Below, piece by piece: positions 1 to 8,712 of a stretch of DNA of 64,000 bases (position 1 is its first letter; every line of letters begins with the position of its first letter). The notes beneath the pieces were generated by a model. That model saw only the letters and a program-made list of their open reading frames with translations, made no database searches and was not told where the DNA came from. Origin of the DNA: Bog-473 sp963707835 (GTDB taxonomy: Bacteria; Actinomycetota; Acidimicrobiia; Acidimicrobiales; RAAP-2); contig CAVPRI010000002.1 in NCBI GenBank assembly GCA_963707835.1, positions 1,488,001 to 1,552,000 of the forward strand, given 5' to 3'. The position numbers and the translations under genes were made by a program.

Positions 1-2837
1 CCGTGCGTTCGGGCGCCAGGCCGAGGGACCAAAGGTCGTCGCCCACCGTGTCGTGGGGGGTCGGTTCGGGAAGAGACGGGGCCTCGGCCCCCACCACCAG
101 ACCGGGCAGCCGGTCGGGTGTCCCCTGTGCTGCCGCTCCGGCCGCCCACAGTTGGCGGCGCCGGGAGGCTGCCGTGCCCAGCGGCTCGCCGCGGGATCCC
201 TCGGGATCGAGGGCTCCGGCGGCCGCCAAGGTCTCGAGCTGAGCCTGCGTGACGCCGGCCCGACGTACCAGGTCCTCGCCTCCTCTCCAGGGGCGACCAC
301 CGGCGATCCGCGTGGCCGTGGGCTCGCCCACCCCGCGCACGGATCCGAGCCCGAGACGGAGCACCGGGTCGGCATGCTCCCCCGGCATGCCTGCCTCGAG
401 TGATGCGCCCACCGCCGAGTGGTTCACATGGGGGCGGGAGACACGGACCCCGTGACGGCGGGCGTCGGCCACCAGGGACTGGGGTGACCAAAACCCCATG
501 GGCTGCGAATTCAGCAGCCCGGCCGTAAAGGCAGCCGGGTAGTGCAGCTTCATCCAGGCCGAGGAATAGACGAGATGCGCGAACGACACCGAGTGTGACT
601 CGGGAAAGCCGAAGTTGGCGAAGGCCGCGAGCGCCTCGAAGACCTGGTCGGCCACCGCTCCGCTCACGCCGCGTCGTGCCATGCCGTCGTAGAGCCGTCC
701 CCGGATCCTCTCCATCCGTGCCGCAGAGCGCTTGGCGGCCATGGCCTGGCGCAGCTCGTCGGCGTCGGCCGCGCTGAACCCGGCAATGGCCACGGCCATC
801 TCCATGAGCTGCTCTTGGAACAGGGGCACCCCGAGGGTGCGCCTGAGGATGGGTTCGAGCAAGGGGTGGAGGTAGGTGACCGGCTCCTCGCCCCGGCGAC
901 GGCGGATGTACGGATTGACTGCGTGGCCCTGGATGGGACCGGGCCGGATCAGCGCCACCTCGATGGCGAGGTCGTAGAAGGTCCGCGGTTCCACCCGGGG
1001 CAAGGTCCCCATCTGGGCCCGGCTCTCGACCTGGAAGACGCCGACGGTGTCGGCCCGGCACAACAGGTCGTAGACCGCCGGCTCCTGGGGCAACCGCCCG
1101 AGATCCACCTCCACTCCATGGAAGTCGCGCACCAGATCGACCATGCGATGGAGCGCCTCGAGCATGCCCAGCCCCAAGAGGTCGAACTTCACCAGTCCGA
1201 TGGCCGCACAGTCGTCCTTGTCCCACTGCAGCACACTCCGCCCGAGCATGCGGCCCCACTCGACCGGGCACACTTCGATCACCGGCCGGTCGCACAGCAC
1301 CATGCCGGCCGAGTGGATGCCGAGGTGGCGGGGGCGGTCGAGCACCTCGCCGGCCAGCTCGGCCACCAGCGGAGGCATGCCACCGCCTTGGGCCTCCGAA
1401 GCCCCCTCGAGCGCTGTCTTCGAGGAGATCCCGCGTCCGTGGCCGGCGTCGATCCCGGTCGACCAGGCGTCCACCTGCTCCCGCGAGAACCCGAAGGCCT
1501 TGCCGACGTCACGCACGGCCGAACGTGGCCGGTAGGTGATCACGTTGGCCACCTGTGCCGCGTGACGCCGGCCATAACGCTCGTAGACGTACTGGATCAC
1601 CTCCTCGCGCCGGCCCGACTCGATGTCCACGTCGATGTCGGGCGGGCCATCGCGCGCTGGGGAGAGAAAGCGCTCGAAGAGCAGCCCGAGATCGACGGCG
1701 TCGACATTGGTGACGCCGAGCGCGTAGCAGACAGCTGAGTTCGCCGCCGAGCCCCGGCCCTGGCAGTAGATGTTGCGCAGTTTGCAGACCCCCGCGATGT
1801 CCCACACCACGAGGAAGTAGCCCGCGAACCCGAGCTGGCCGATCACGCCGAGCTCGTGCTCGATCTGCTTCCACGCACCCCGCACCCGCTCCGCCTCGGG
1901 AGGCCCGTAACGCGCCAGGGCGCCCTCGGTCACCAGCTGACGCAGGTAACCCTGCTCGTCCATGCCGGCCGGGACCGGGAAATCGGGCAGGCGGGGTGCC
2001 ACCAGGCGCAGGTCGAAGGCGCAGGCCCGCCCGAGCTCGACGGCGCGCGCCACCACCCCGGGCCAGCGCGCGAACCGCCGGGACTGCTCGGCCCCCGAGC
2101 GCAGGCAGGCCGTGGGGGCCGGGGGCAACCAGCCCTCGAGCTCGGCCAGGGGGCGACGGGCCCGCACGGCGGCGAGCGTGGCGGCCAGCCGGAACCCGGC
2201 CGGGGTGGCGTAGTGCACGTTGTTGGTCGCCACCGCGTCGACGCCCCATTCGACCGCGAGATGCGCCAGCGCGTCGTTGCGAGCCGTGTCGAGCGGGTCC
2301 CCGTGGTCCCACAACTCGAGCGCGATGTTGGCGCGGCCGAACGCATCGACGAGGCGGCCCACCTCCCGGGAGGCCGCCCGTGGTCCGGCCTCGACGAGTG
2401 CGGCGGGCACCGTTCCCTTCCGGCAGCCACTCAGCACCAGCCAGCGGTCTCCGGCCGCCGCGGCCAGCGCATCGAGGGTCACGACGGGCCGCCCCTTCTC
2501 CCCACCGGCCAGGTGTGCCTCGGCCAGCACGGTGGACAAGCGCGGCGTAACCCTCGGGGTCGCGGGCGAGCACGACCAGGTGCGCCCCGATCGGATCCGG
2601 CTCTCCGGTGCGCGGCCCGGCCGGGGCGAGCGTGACCTCGGATCCGAAGACCGTCGGCAGCCCACAGGCCCGAGCCGCCTCGGCGAAGCGCACCACACCG
2701 TAGAGACCGTCGTGATCCGTCAGCGCCAGCGAGGCCAGCCCCAGCCGATCGGCCTCGGCCACCAGCTCCTCGGGATCGCTGCTGCCGTCGAGGAAGCTGA
2801 ACCCCGAGTGGGTGTGCAGCTCGGCGTACTCAGTCAT
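1..2837 (-). CDS. dnaE2: Error-prone DNA polymerase III alpha subunit DnaE2 (3' end beyond window; one frameshift)
   Basis: Replicative-type C-family polymerase used in SOS mutagenesis; with ImuA and ImuB it forms the actinobacterial mutasome for translesion synthesis. The N-terminus shows the PHP domain (LHTHSGFSFLDG, then LALTDHDGLYG). The palm carries the catalytic PDIDVDIESGRREEV motif near position 1625, and the fingers/thumb continue to the window edge. About 945 residues are visible; the C-terminal OB/clamp part lies outside. The frame breaks once, near 2536-2541: after RDPEGYAAL the protein continues one base off as STVLAEAHLAGGEKGRP. A single extra base explains this, so I read it as one gene. 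The start ATG at 2837 lies in the second copy of a 25-base tandem duplication that separates it from the imuB stop. It is the last gene of the imuA-imuB-dnaE2 operon under the SOS box at 4714. Confidence 0.93.
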
Positions 2838-2862
2838 CGGAGTACTCGGCGTACTCAGTCAT
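2822..2862. repeat. 25-base-offset tandem duplication at the imuB/dnaE2 junction
   Basis: The 16-base block 2822-2837 (complement begins ATGACTGAGTACGCCG) is repeated exactly at 2847-2862. The imuB stop (2855-2857) lies inside the imuB-proximal copy and the dnaE2 start inside the other. The offset of 25 is not a multiple of three, so the first ATG opens only a ten-codon frame (MTEYAEYSDD, then stop). Without the duplication the two genes would overlap by eight bases (ATGACTGA). Confidence 0.85.
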
Positions 2863-3943
2863 AGAGCGCCTCCACCCACCACCGGCCCCGCTCGGTGCAC
2901 AGGAGGCGTGCCACCCCTGCCGCGGTGACCACCTGCAGCCGGGCCCGGCGCCGGCGCACCGACCACCACCGCTCGGTCACCGGCCACGGGCCGGCCCATG
3001 CCACCACCTGCTCCCAGGGACCACCCCCGACCGAGAGCCGGTGGATCGGGGCCGAGAGCAGGCCTCGCCCGCTGACCACCATGGCGTTCCCCTCGGGGTC
3101 GACCAGCTCGGCCCCGGGCGGGACCCGCAACACGTCGGTGGGAGCCGGCGGGGGCAACCGACCCGGCCACGGTGCGGACGGTGGGCCCGGGTCCCCCTCG
3201 GGAGTGCCCCAGGGCACCAGCACCGACCGGTCGTCGGGGTCCCGACCGCCCTGCAGCCGGCCCACCAGCACCGCCTCGATTCCCAGCCGCTCCTGCACCT
3301 TGACGAACGAGCGGGCGGCCCGGGCATCGGCCTCGGACACCCCCCCGAAGAAGCCGGGTTGGAACGGCGGCGCCGGCGCATCCCCCCGGTCGGGATCCTC
3401 ACCCCGGGCCACCCGCAGCCGACGCTCGATGGCGCGGTCGCGCAGCCCGGCCAGCTCCCCGCTCTCGCCCCTGGCCACCGCATGGCAGGTGGCCGCGTCG
3501 GCTCCGAACCGGTCCGACACGCTGGTCGCCGGCAGGGCGGCCAGCTGGCCCAAGGTGGTGATGCCCAGTCGCTGCAAGGTGACCGCCAGGTCGGGGCGGG
3601 CCAGGGTGGCAATCGACCAGGGGGCGAGGAAGTCGACCGTCCCCCCGGGCGGGACGACCACCCGGGCTCGGGCCGCCAGCACCGCGGCGAAGAGCCCGTC
3701 GGCCACACCGATCGAGGCCTCCTCGGCCACGACCTCGGCCAGGAGGGACATCACGGCCTCCTCACCGCCGAAGAATCGAGCGGGTCCGCGAGCGGGCAAC
3801 GCGCAGACCCCGAGCCGGACCGGGTGCACCCAGGGGCAGATCTCACCCGCACGCGTCACGACACCGGCGAACCGCCGTGCCTCCTCGCCACGCTCCCCCT
3901 CCTCGAGGAGGTGCGGGCACCAGACGACGACCAACCGTTCCAC
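2855..3943 (-). CDS. imuB: ImuB-type Y-family polymerase-like protein, short form
   Basis: Non-catalytic Y-family polymerase relative that links ImuA, DnaE2 and the beta clamp in the mutasome. The N-terminus (MERLVVVWCPHLL) and the fingers-like part (ITTLGQLAALPATSVSDRFGADA) match ImuB. At 362 residues it is well below the roughly 500 usual for the family. Residues up to about 190 (RLRVARGEDPDRG) jump straight to QPGFFGGVSEADARAARSF, which in relatives lies about 100 residues further on. The little-finger-like middle therefore seems to be missing in frame. QPGFFGG sits where the QLxLWG clamp-binding motif is expected. It lies 18 bases after imuA and just before dnaE2 on the same strand. Confidence 0.85.
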   Translation of the reverse strand: MERLVVVWCPHLLEEGERGEEARRFAGVVTRAGEICPWVHPVRLGVCALPARGPARFFGGEEAVMSLLAEVVAEEASIGVADGLFAAVLAARARVVVPPGGTVDFLAPWSIATLARPDLAVTLQRLGITTLGQLAALPATSVSDRFGADAATCHAVARGESGELAGLRDRAIERRLRVARGEDPDRGDAPAPPFQPGFFGGVSEADARAARSFVKVQERLGIEAVLVGRLQGGRDPDDRSVLVPWGTPEGDPGPPSAPWPGRLPPPAPTDVLRVPPGAELVDPEGNAMVVSGRGLLSAPIHRLSVGGGPWEQVVAWAGPWPVTERWWSVRRRRARLQVVTAAGVARLLCTERGRWWVEALYD

Positions 3944-3961
3944 GCCTTCCCCACCGCTCGC

Positions 3962-4720
3962 TCAGGCGGCCTCCGGGCCATCGCCCTCGCCCTCGCCCGT
4001 CGACGCGACCGCGCCCGTGTTCGCAGGAAGCCACAGCGAGCACTCGACCTCCCGGGTCGCGGCCCGACGTCCGCTGACGCGCACCCGAGCCCGGCGGCCG
4101 CGCAGGTGCCCGTGCCCGCTGCCGAGACCCCTCCACTCGACCTGCGTCACCGAGAGGGCAAGGTCGCCGCCCCCGGGCCAACCAGTGGCGCTCTCGAGCA
4201 GCACCACCAACGCCGCCTGGCGCTCGCGGGCCCGGGCCACCAGGTGGCGGGCCGCCGTCGGGCGGACCCGAGCAGGTGGACGGACCAGGACGGCGTCGAC
4301 ACCCGAGAGGAGCTCTCCGGTCGCCTCGGCCCATCCGGATCCGGGATGCGGCACGAAGACGACACGACGAAGATCGAGCCCGAGACCGGCGGCCGCCACC
4401 ACACCGGGGTCGGGCAGACCCACCGCGGCACACCAGCTGCCCGCCGCCGATGCAGCGGCCAGGAGTGCCAACGCCAACGTCGTCGCACCGTGACCGGGCT
4501 GACCCGTCACGGTGGTCGTTGTCCCCCGGCGCAGCGTCCCCTCAGGGAAGAGGGGGGCCAGTGGCCGGGGCACGGGAAGAGTCCGGCCCGCCACCGGCGT
4601 GGTGGGCCGGACCCGGTCGGCCAGCCCGGCCGGGAGTTCCCGGGCATGGCGCCGGGACGGAGGCGGAACGAGGGGCCGACCGGGGGGAGAAGAGGAGCGC
4701 TCGGGGGAGAAGGCGAACAT
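3962..4720 (-). CDS. imuA: ImuA-type RecA-like mutasome protein
   Basis: First gene of the SOS mutasome operon. The 252-residue protein has a RecA-fold P-loop region at about residue 70 (VTGQPGHGATT; the usual P-loop lysine is absent, as is common in actinobacterial ImuA') followed by LALALLAAASAAGSW. It ends in a basic, strand-rich tail. Identification rests on this fold and on its place directly before imuB and dnaE2. The ATG at 4720 lies inside the SOS box. A TAnnnT-type -10 element (TAAGGT on the minus strand, 4729-4734) predicts transcription starting about two bases before this ATG, so an essentially leaderless mRNA is likely and supports this start. Confidence 0.8.
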   Translation of the reverse strand: MFAFSPERSSSPPGRPLVPPPSRRHARELPAGLADRVRPTTPVAGRTLPVPRPLAPLFPEGTLRRGTTTTVTGQPGHGATTLALALLAAASAAGSWCAAVGLPDPGVVAAAGLGLDLRRVVFVPHPGSGWAEATGELLSGVDAVLVRPPARVRPTAARHLVARARERQAALVVLLESATGWPGGGDLALSVTQVEWRGLGSGHGHLRGRRARVRVSGRRAATREVECSLWLPANTGAVASTGEGEGDGPEAA

Positions 4721-4727
4721 ATGTTCG
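4714..4727. promoter_or_regulatory. LexA SOS box
   Basis: CGAACATATGTTCG is a perfect 14-base palindrome that fits the Gram-positive/actinobacterial LexA site CGAAC-N4-GTTCG. It covers the imuA start codon and the predicted imuA transcription start. It lies about 104 bases before the SRAP gene that runs the other way. LexA bound here would block imuA directly and could also affect the divergent gene. Confidence 0.9.
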
Positions 4728-4728
4728 T

Positions 4729-4734
4729 ACCTTA
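4729..4734 (-). promoter_or_regulatory. -10 element of the imuA operon
   Basis: On the minus strand this reads TAAGGT, a TAnnnT-type -10. It is spaced so that transcription would start one to two bases before the imuA ATG. No clear -35 is visible. Confidence 0.45.
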
Positions 4735-4830
4735 TCGAGACCGTGTGCCCGCTGCCCAGGGGGGAGAACTCCCAGCTCAGAAGCTGCTGCCGCTGTACGT
4801 CGGCGGGTCGCGTCGGTCACAATGCAGCCG

Positions 4831-5562
4831 ATGTGCGGACGCTTCGCCCTCTACACACCACCGGCCCGGCTGGCCCGCTACTTCGGGGCGTCGGTGTCCG
4901 AGGGCACAGAGCCCGAGTTCCACCCCAGCTGGAACGTCGCCCCGACCGATCTCGTCCTCGGCGTCCGGGAGCGACCACCACGGCCCCCGGGGGAGGGTGG
5001 TGCCGAGACCTCGCCCGAGCACGAGCGGCTGCTCATGACGTTCCGTTGGGGTCTCGTCCCGTGGTGGTCCAAGGACTCCACCTCGGGAAGCCGGCTCTTC
5101 AACGCGCGCGGCGAGACCGTCGCCACCAAGGCTTCGTTCAGCGACGCTTTCCGGGAGCGTCGCATCCTCGTCCCCGCGGACGGCTTCTACGAGTGGCACA
5201 GGGCCGAGGACGGCACCAGGCAGGCCCACTACTTCACCCGCGCCGACGGCGCGCCAATCGCCCTGGCCGGACTGGCGGAGCGCTGGCGGCCGAAGAATGC
5301 CGCCACCGGTACCCCCTACCTCCGGAGCTGCACCGTCATCACCGCACCGGCGGGGCCGGACATGGAGGGCATCCACGACCGCATGCCGGTCATCCTCGAC
5401 CCGGCCGTCTTCGACCTCTGGCTCGACCCCGCCGACGGGGACACCGAAGAGCTCCGGGCCCTCCTCCGTCCCCCACCAGGCGGGACCATGGTCCATCATC
5501 GCGTCGGGCGGCGGGTGGGGAGCGTGCGCAACAACGACCCGACGCTCATCGAGCCGGCGTGA
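4831..5562 (+). CDS. SRAP/HMCES-family abasic-site processing protein (YedK-like)
   Basis: SOS-response-associated peptidase family. Members crosslink covalently through Cys2 to abasic sites in single-stranded DNA. I chose the ATG at 4831, not the upstream in-frame ATG at 4822, because it yields MCGRFALYT and exposes the catalytic cysteine after Met removal. Other family residues are present: NVAPT, the FNARGET segment (Asn, Arg, Glu), ADGFYEW, and the active His in GIHDRMPVIL. At 243 residues it is full length. It is divergent from imuA across the SOS box, which fits the known genomic link of SRAP proteins with SOS polymerases. Its stop lies ten bases from the stop of the convergent aldo/keto reductase gene. 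Confidence 0.93.
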   Translation: MCGRFALYTPPARLARYFGASVSEGTEPEFHPSWNVAPTDLVLGVRERPPRPPGEGGAETSPEHERLLMTFRWGLVPWWSKDSTSGSRLFNARGETVATKASFSDAFRERRILVPADGFYEWHRAEDGTRQAHYFTRADGAPIALAGLAERWRPKNAATGTPYLRSCTVITAPAGPDMEGIHDRMPVILDPAVFDLWLDPADGDTEELRALLRPPPGGTMVHHRVGRRVGSVRNNDPTLIEPA

Positions 5563-5571
5563 CCCGCTGCA

Positions 5572-6462
5572 TCACGCCGACGGAGCCCACAGCTCGCGCG
5601 CCAGGTGATCGAGGTCCTCGTCGGTGAGCCGGAGCGAGGCGGCGGCCACGCTGTCGACGATCGTCTCCGGACGGCGCGCCGAGGGAATCGGCAGGACCGC
5701 CGGTGAGAGGGAGAGTGCCCACGCCAACGCCACCTGCTGGGGTGACGCGCCGTGGGCCTTCGCCACCCGGGCGAGGGCCGGTCTGTCGCCGAGCAGGTCG
5801 GCGCGCCGGAAGCCACCCAGGGGGCTGTAGGAGAGGAAGGCGATCCCCTGGGCTGCGCACACCTCGACGACGGGGAGCGTCGTGCGCGACCACGGGGACA
5901 ACTCGTTCTCCACGGCCACGATCTCGACGACCGTCTGTGCTTCGGCCAGCTGCCGTCGGCCCACGTTGCTGATCCCTATGCGCCGGATCTTTCCCTCCCC
6001 CTGCAGCTCGGCCAACGCCCCCATCGAGTCCACCAGCGGGACGTCGGGGTCGATCGAGTGGAGCAGGTAGAGGCCGATCGACTCGGCACCGAGCGCCCGC
6101 AGGCTCGTCTCGCACGACCGGCGCAGGTTCTCGGGACTCCCGTCTTGCACGTACGGTTCGTCGTCGGTCCGGAGGTTGCCGCCCTTGCACACCACGAGCA
6201 CATCGTCTGCATCACCGGGCCACGAGGCCAGCCCCCGGGCCACCAAGGCCTCGTTGAAGCCGAGCTCTGATGCGTCGGTGCCGTAGTTGATCGCCGTGTC
6301 GACGACCCGAACGCCGGCGTCAAGCGCCGCGTGCAGCGTCCGCACTGCCTGGCGCTCGTCGGGGCGTCCCTCGACGCTGAGCAGCATCGAGCCGAATCCG
6401 ATGGGCGGCACCTCGAGGTCGCCGATCCAGCGCTGCGGGTACGCACTGGCCAGACGTGTCAC
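5572..6462 (-). CDS. Aldo/keto reductase
   Basis: NAD(P)H-dependent carbonyl reductase with the TIM-barrel aldo/keto reductase fold; 296 residues, the usual size. Visible family features are GFGSMLLS near the start, VVDTAINYGTDASELGFNEAL (Asp and catalytic Tyr), the VVCKGG lysine segment, LYLLHSIDP, GISNVG, and the cofactor-binding IPSARRPETIVDSVAAA near the end. I chose the GTG at 6462 because AGAGG lies five bases upstream. A longer open frame back to 6648 adds about 60 residues that do not resemble the family. Substrate unknown. It lies 29 bases after a leftward SDR gene and is probably co-transcribed with it. Confidence 0.88.
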   Translation of the reverse strand: MTRLASAYPQRWIGDLEVPPIGFGSMLLSVEGRPDERQAVRTLHAALDAGVRVVDTAINYGTDASELGFNEALVARGLASWPGDADDVLVVCKGGNLRTDDEPYVQDGSPENLRRSCETSLRALGAESIGLYLLHSIDPDVPLVDSMGALAELQGEGKIRRIGISNVGRRQLAEAQTVVEIVAVENELSPWSRTTLPVVEVCAAQGIAFLSYSPLGGFRRADLLGDRPALARVAKAHGASPQQVALAWALSLSPAVLPIPSARRPETIVDSVAAASLRLTDEDLDHLARELWAPSA

Positions 6463-6491
6463 GGATGCCTCTTTGCGATCCAGCCGACCGG

Positions 6492-7495
6492 TCAGCTCGA
6501 CTCCGCCGAGAAGCGGCTCCGCTCCTTGGCCGCCTTCTCCCGATCGCGTGTCGAGAAGAGATCCATCACCAGGTCGGACATCGCCGGGCGTGGCGCTCGG
6601 CGCCGAAGCGCCGGTCCCACGATGGCGCCCAGCTGCTCGGCGCTCCATCTTGGATGGTTGAAGATTGCAGTGTCGGGGAGCTTGGGCTCCCAGATGGTGA
6701 TCCTCGGCCCGTCGATCCCGATGTAGGCGCCGGTCAGATCGGACGCGTCCGGCGAGGCCAACCAGGCGACGAGCTCACCTGCATCGACTGGTTCGGTCGG
6801 CAGCGCATCGGGCCCGCGTGCGCCGAGGAAGTCGTAGTGCGCGACATCGAACGACGGGTCCGTGAGGATGGAGCGCACGTAACCCCGGACGCCGTTCACG
6901 GTGATGCCGTGGGGTCTGAGCTCGTCGCTCCAGCTCCAGATGCCGTTGAGGACCGCGCCTTTGGCCGCCGCATGTGCGCTCTGCCCCGCCGCCCCGAGGA
7001 TCGTGCCGACGACGGTGGAGATCGATCCCCCGTCGCCCTGGGCCACCATCTGCAGCGCGGCGGCCCTGGTGCAGTTGAACACCGACGTCAGCTCGGCCGC
7101 GATCACGAAGTTCCAGGTGTCCTCGGACAGGTCGAGCAGCGTCCCGCCGTAGAGGGGCATCGCTCCTTGCGGTTGCTTCGGGTCCTTCGCCGCCACCCCG
7201 TCGGCAACCGTCACGCCGGCGCAGTTCACCAGGACGTCGACACGTCCGAAGGCTTCGACCGCACGCTCGACGAGCCGGGTGGCACTCTCGAACGTGCGGA
7301 TGTCCTGGGCCACACCGACCGCCCCGCGCCCTGGCCGTTCATCCGGTCGGCCAGGGCGTCGAGCTTCGACTGCGTGCGCGCGTTGAGGACGACCGCGGCA
7401 CCCCGCGCGGCGAGAGCCATGGCGGCGCCGCTTCCCCACCCCCCGGTGGCGCCCGTCACCACCGCCACCTTGCCATCCAGGCGAACGTCTGCCAT
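6492..7495 (-). CDS. Short-chain dehydrogenase/reductase-like protein (frameshift; Tyr of YxxxK replaced)
   Basis: Rossmann-fold SDR with the N-terminal cofactor motif VAVVTGATGGWGSGAA and the NCAG segment. The start at 7495 has a strong GGAGGAAAG ribosome site. The frame breaks once, near 7325-7338: RMNGQG continues one base off as GAVGVAQDIRTFESATRL, so a base is missing. In the active-site region the text is SAHAAAKGAVLNG, so His occupies the place of the catalytic Tyr while Lys is kept. The C-terminal 80 residues (PKLPDTAIFNHPRW onward) extend past a normal SDR. The activity is uncertain because of the His substitution. Confidence 0.75.
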
Positions 7496-7619
7496 CTTTC
7501 CTCCCCCGTCGGTGCTGTCCTGCCCGCGGCCGTCGATCACGGCCGATCCGTCTACCGCCGATCCGTCTACCGTCGATCCCTAAAGGGCCAATCGGTAGAC
7601 AGCAAAGCTCCCCGCGCGC

Positions 7620-8651
7620 TCAGAGACGAGCGCAGGCGTCCAGGGCTGCCGCCAGGACGACCGGCTCGTGCGTCCGCCCGAAGCTGCGCAAGGCCGCCTC
7701 GGTCAGCTTGATGGCGTGCTCGTCCCCCGACGACATGGCGCGCTCGACCAGTTCCGCCGCGGCGGGCGCAGGCACGTCGGGCACGGGCGATGCGCGGTCG
7801 ATGGCGTACGCGGTGTGCAGGGCGGCAACCGCCTGCCAGACGTAGCCCAGCGCAGCGTCACGGTCCTCCTCGTGCAGCCACGGCAGGAGGAGCTCGCAGG
7901 CCATCGAGGAGGTGACTGCGTGCAAGAGGCCAATCGCCCCGTCGTCGGCATTGCGCAGGTAGGCCCGTGCGCCGCCCGTGGCCAGCAGGTCGAGCAGCTC
8001 GATCCCACCACCGGTCCAGCCGAGCGAGGCCACCGCCTGCTCGAACTCGTCCGCAATGTCGGCCACCGCCGCCACCCGCTCCCCGATGAGTACGGCGCGC
8101 GGCGCATCCTCGGCCAGGTACGGCAGGTCGGCCAGCGCCTGCGCCACCCCCTCGTGTCCGATGAGCAAGGGCGGTCCGGGCAGTTCCTGGTAGCTCGAGG
8201 CCCAGAAGGCGAGAGCGTGCGCGACCTCGAGACGTCGGGGCGCCGTGTCGGCCGCGCCGAGGCCACGTAGCGCGTGGCCGGTACGGATGAGTCCGTGCCC
8301 GGCCGCGCCGACGGCACCGGGCAACAGGCGAGGCCCCCATTCGCCGACCACGGCGGCGGCGGGGCGATCGGCCATCTCGCGCTCGAAGAGGGCGAGCCAA
8401 CCGGGAAAGGCGTCTTCACTCCCGAGCGCCTTGGGCCACTCCTCCTCCGTCAGCGGCCGTTCTGCCGGCAGCGGAGCAGGGTCGAGCCGGGTGCGGTAAC
8501 GCGCCAGCCACGGCGCGATGGCGTCGGAGCAGCCGAGGTGGGCCAGTACCTCGGCGACCATCGGACCGTGGTTGGCCAGGCCGAGCGGACCGTACTGGGG
8601 GGCCGTCTCGGCCAGGACGCTCAGCGCGCCGTCGAGCGGGTCCGGATCCAT
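7620..8651 (-). CDS. Questin oxidase-like (DUF4243) protein
   Basis: 343 residues. The N-terminal LANHGPMVAEVLAHLG is the hallmark of the questin-oxidase-like family, alpha-helical proteins some of which perform Baeyer-Villiger-type oxidation of anthraquinones in fungi. Conserved His segments follow (GHGLIRTGHALRGLG, ELPGPPLLIGHEGV, LLHAVTSSMA, AALHTAYA). Bacterial members have no known substrate, so only family assignment is offered. The ATG at 8651 is the only plausible start. Gap to the neighbouring pirin gene is about 60 bases, same strand. Confidence 0.75.
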   Translation of the reverse strand: MDPDPLDGALSVLAETAPQYGPLGLANHGPMVAEVLAHLGCSDAIAPWLARYRTRLDPAPLPAERPLTEEEWPKALGSEDAFPGWLALFEREMADRPAAAVVGEWGPRLLPGAVGAAGHGLIRTGHALRGLGAADTAPRRLEVAHALAFWASSYQELPGPPLLIGHEGVAQALADLPYLAEDAPRAVLIGERVAAVADIADEFEQAVASLGWTGGGIELLDLLATGGARAYLRNADDGAIGLLHAVTSSMACELLLPWLHEEDRDAALGYVWQAVAALHTAYAIDRASPVPDVPAPAAAELVERAMSSGDEHAIKLTEAALRSFGRTHEPVVLAAALDACARL

Positions 8652-8712
8652 GGCCCCAGTATGTCGGCGCCCGGGCCGGCGCGCTCTGGCGGCATCGTCC
8701 TGCCCGCTGCGC

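Noticed and set aside
815..1738. Rightward 307-codon open frame
   Set aside because: It is antisense to dnaE2 in GC-rich DNA and shows no protein signature, while the opposite strand encodes the conserved polymerase. The same applies to the long open frames opposite imuB/imuA, the APC permease, the kdp genes and the other conserved genes.
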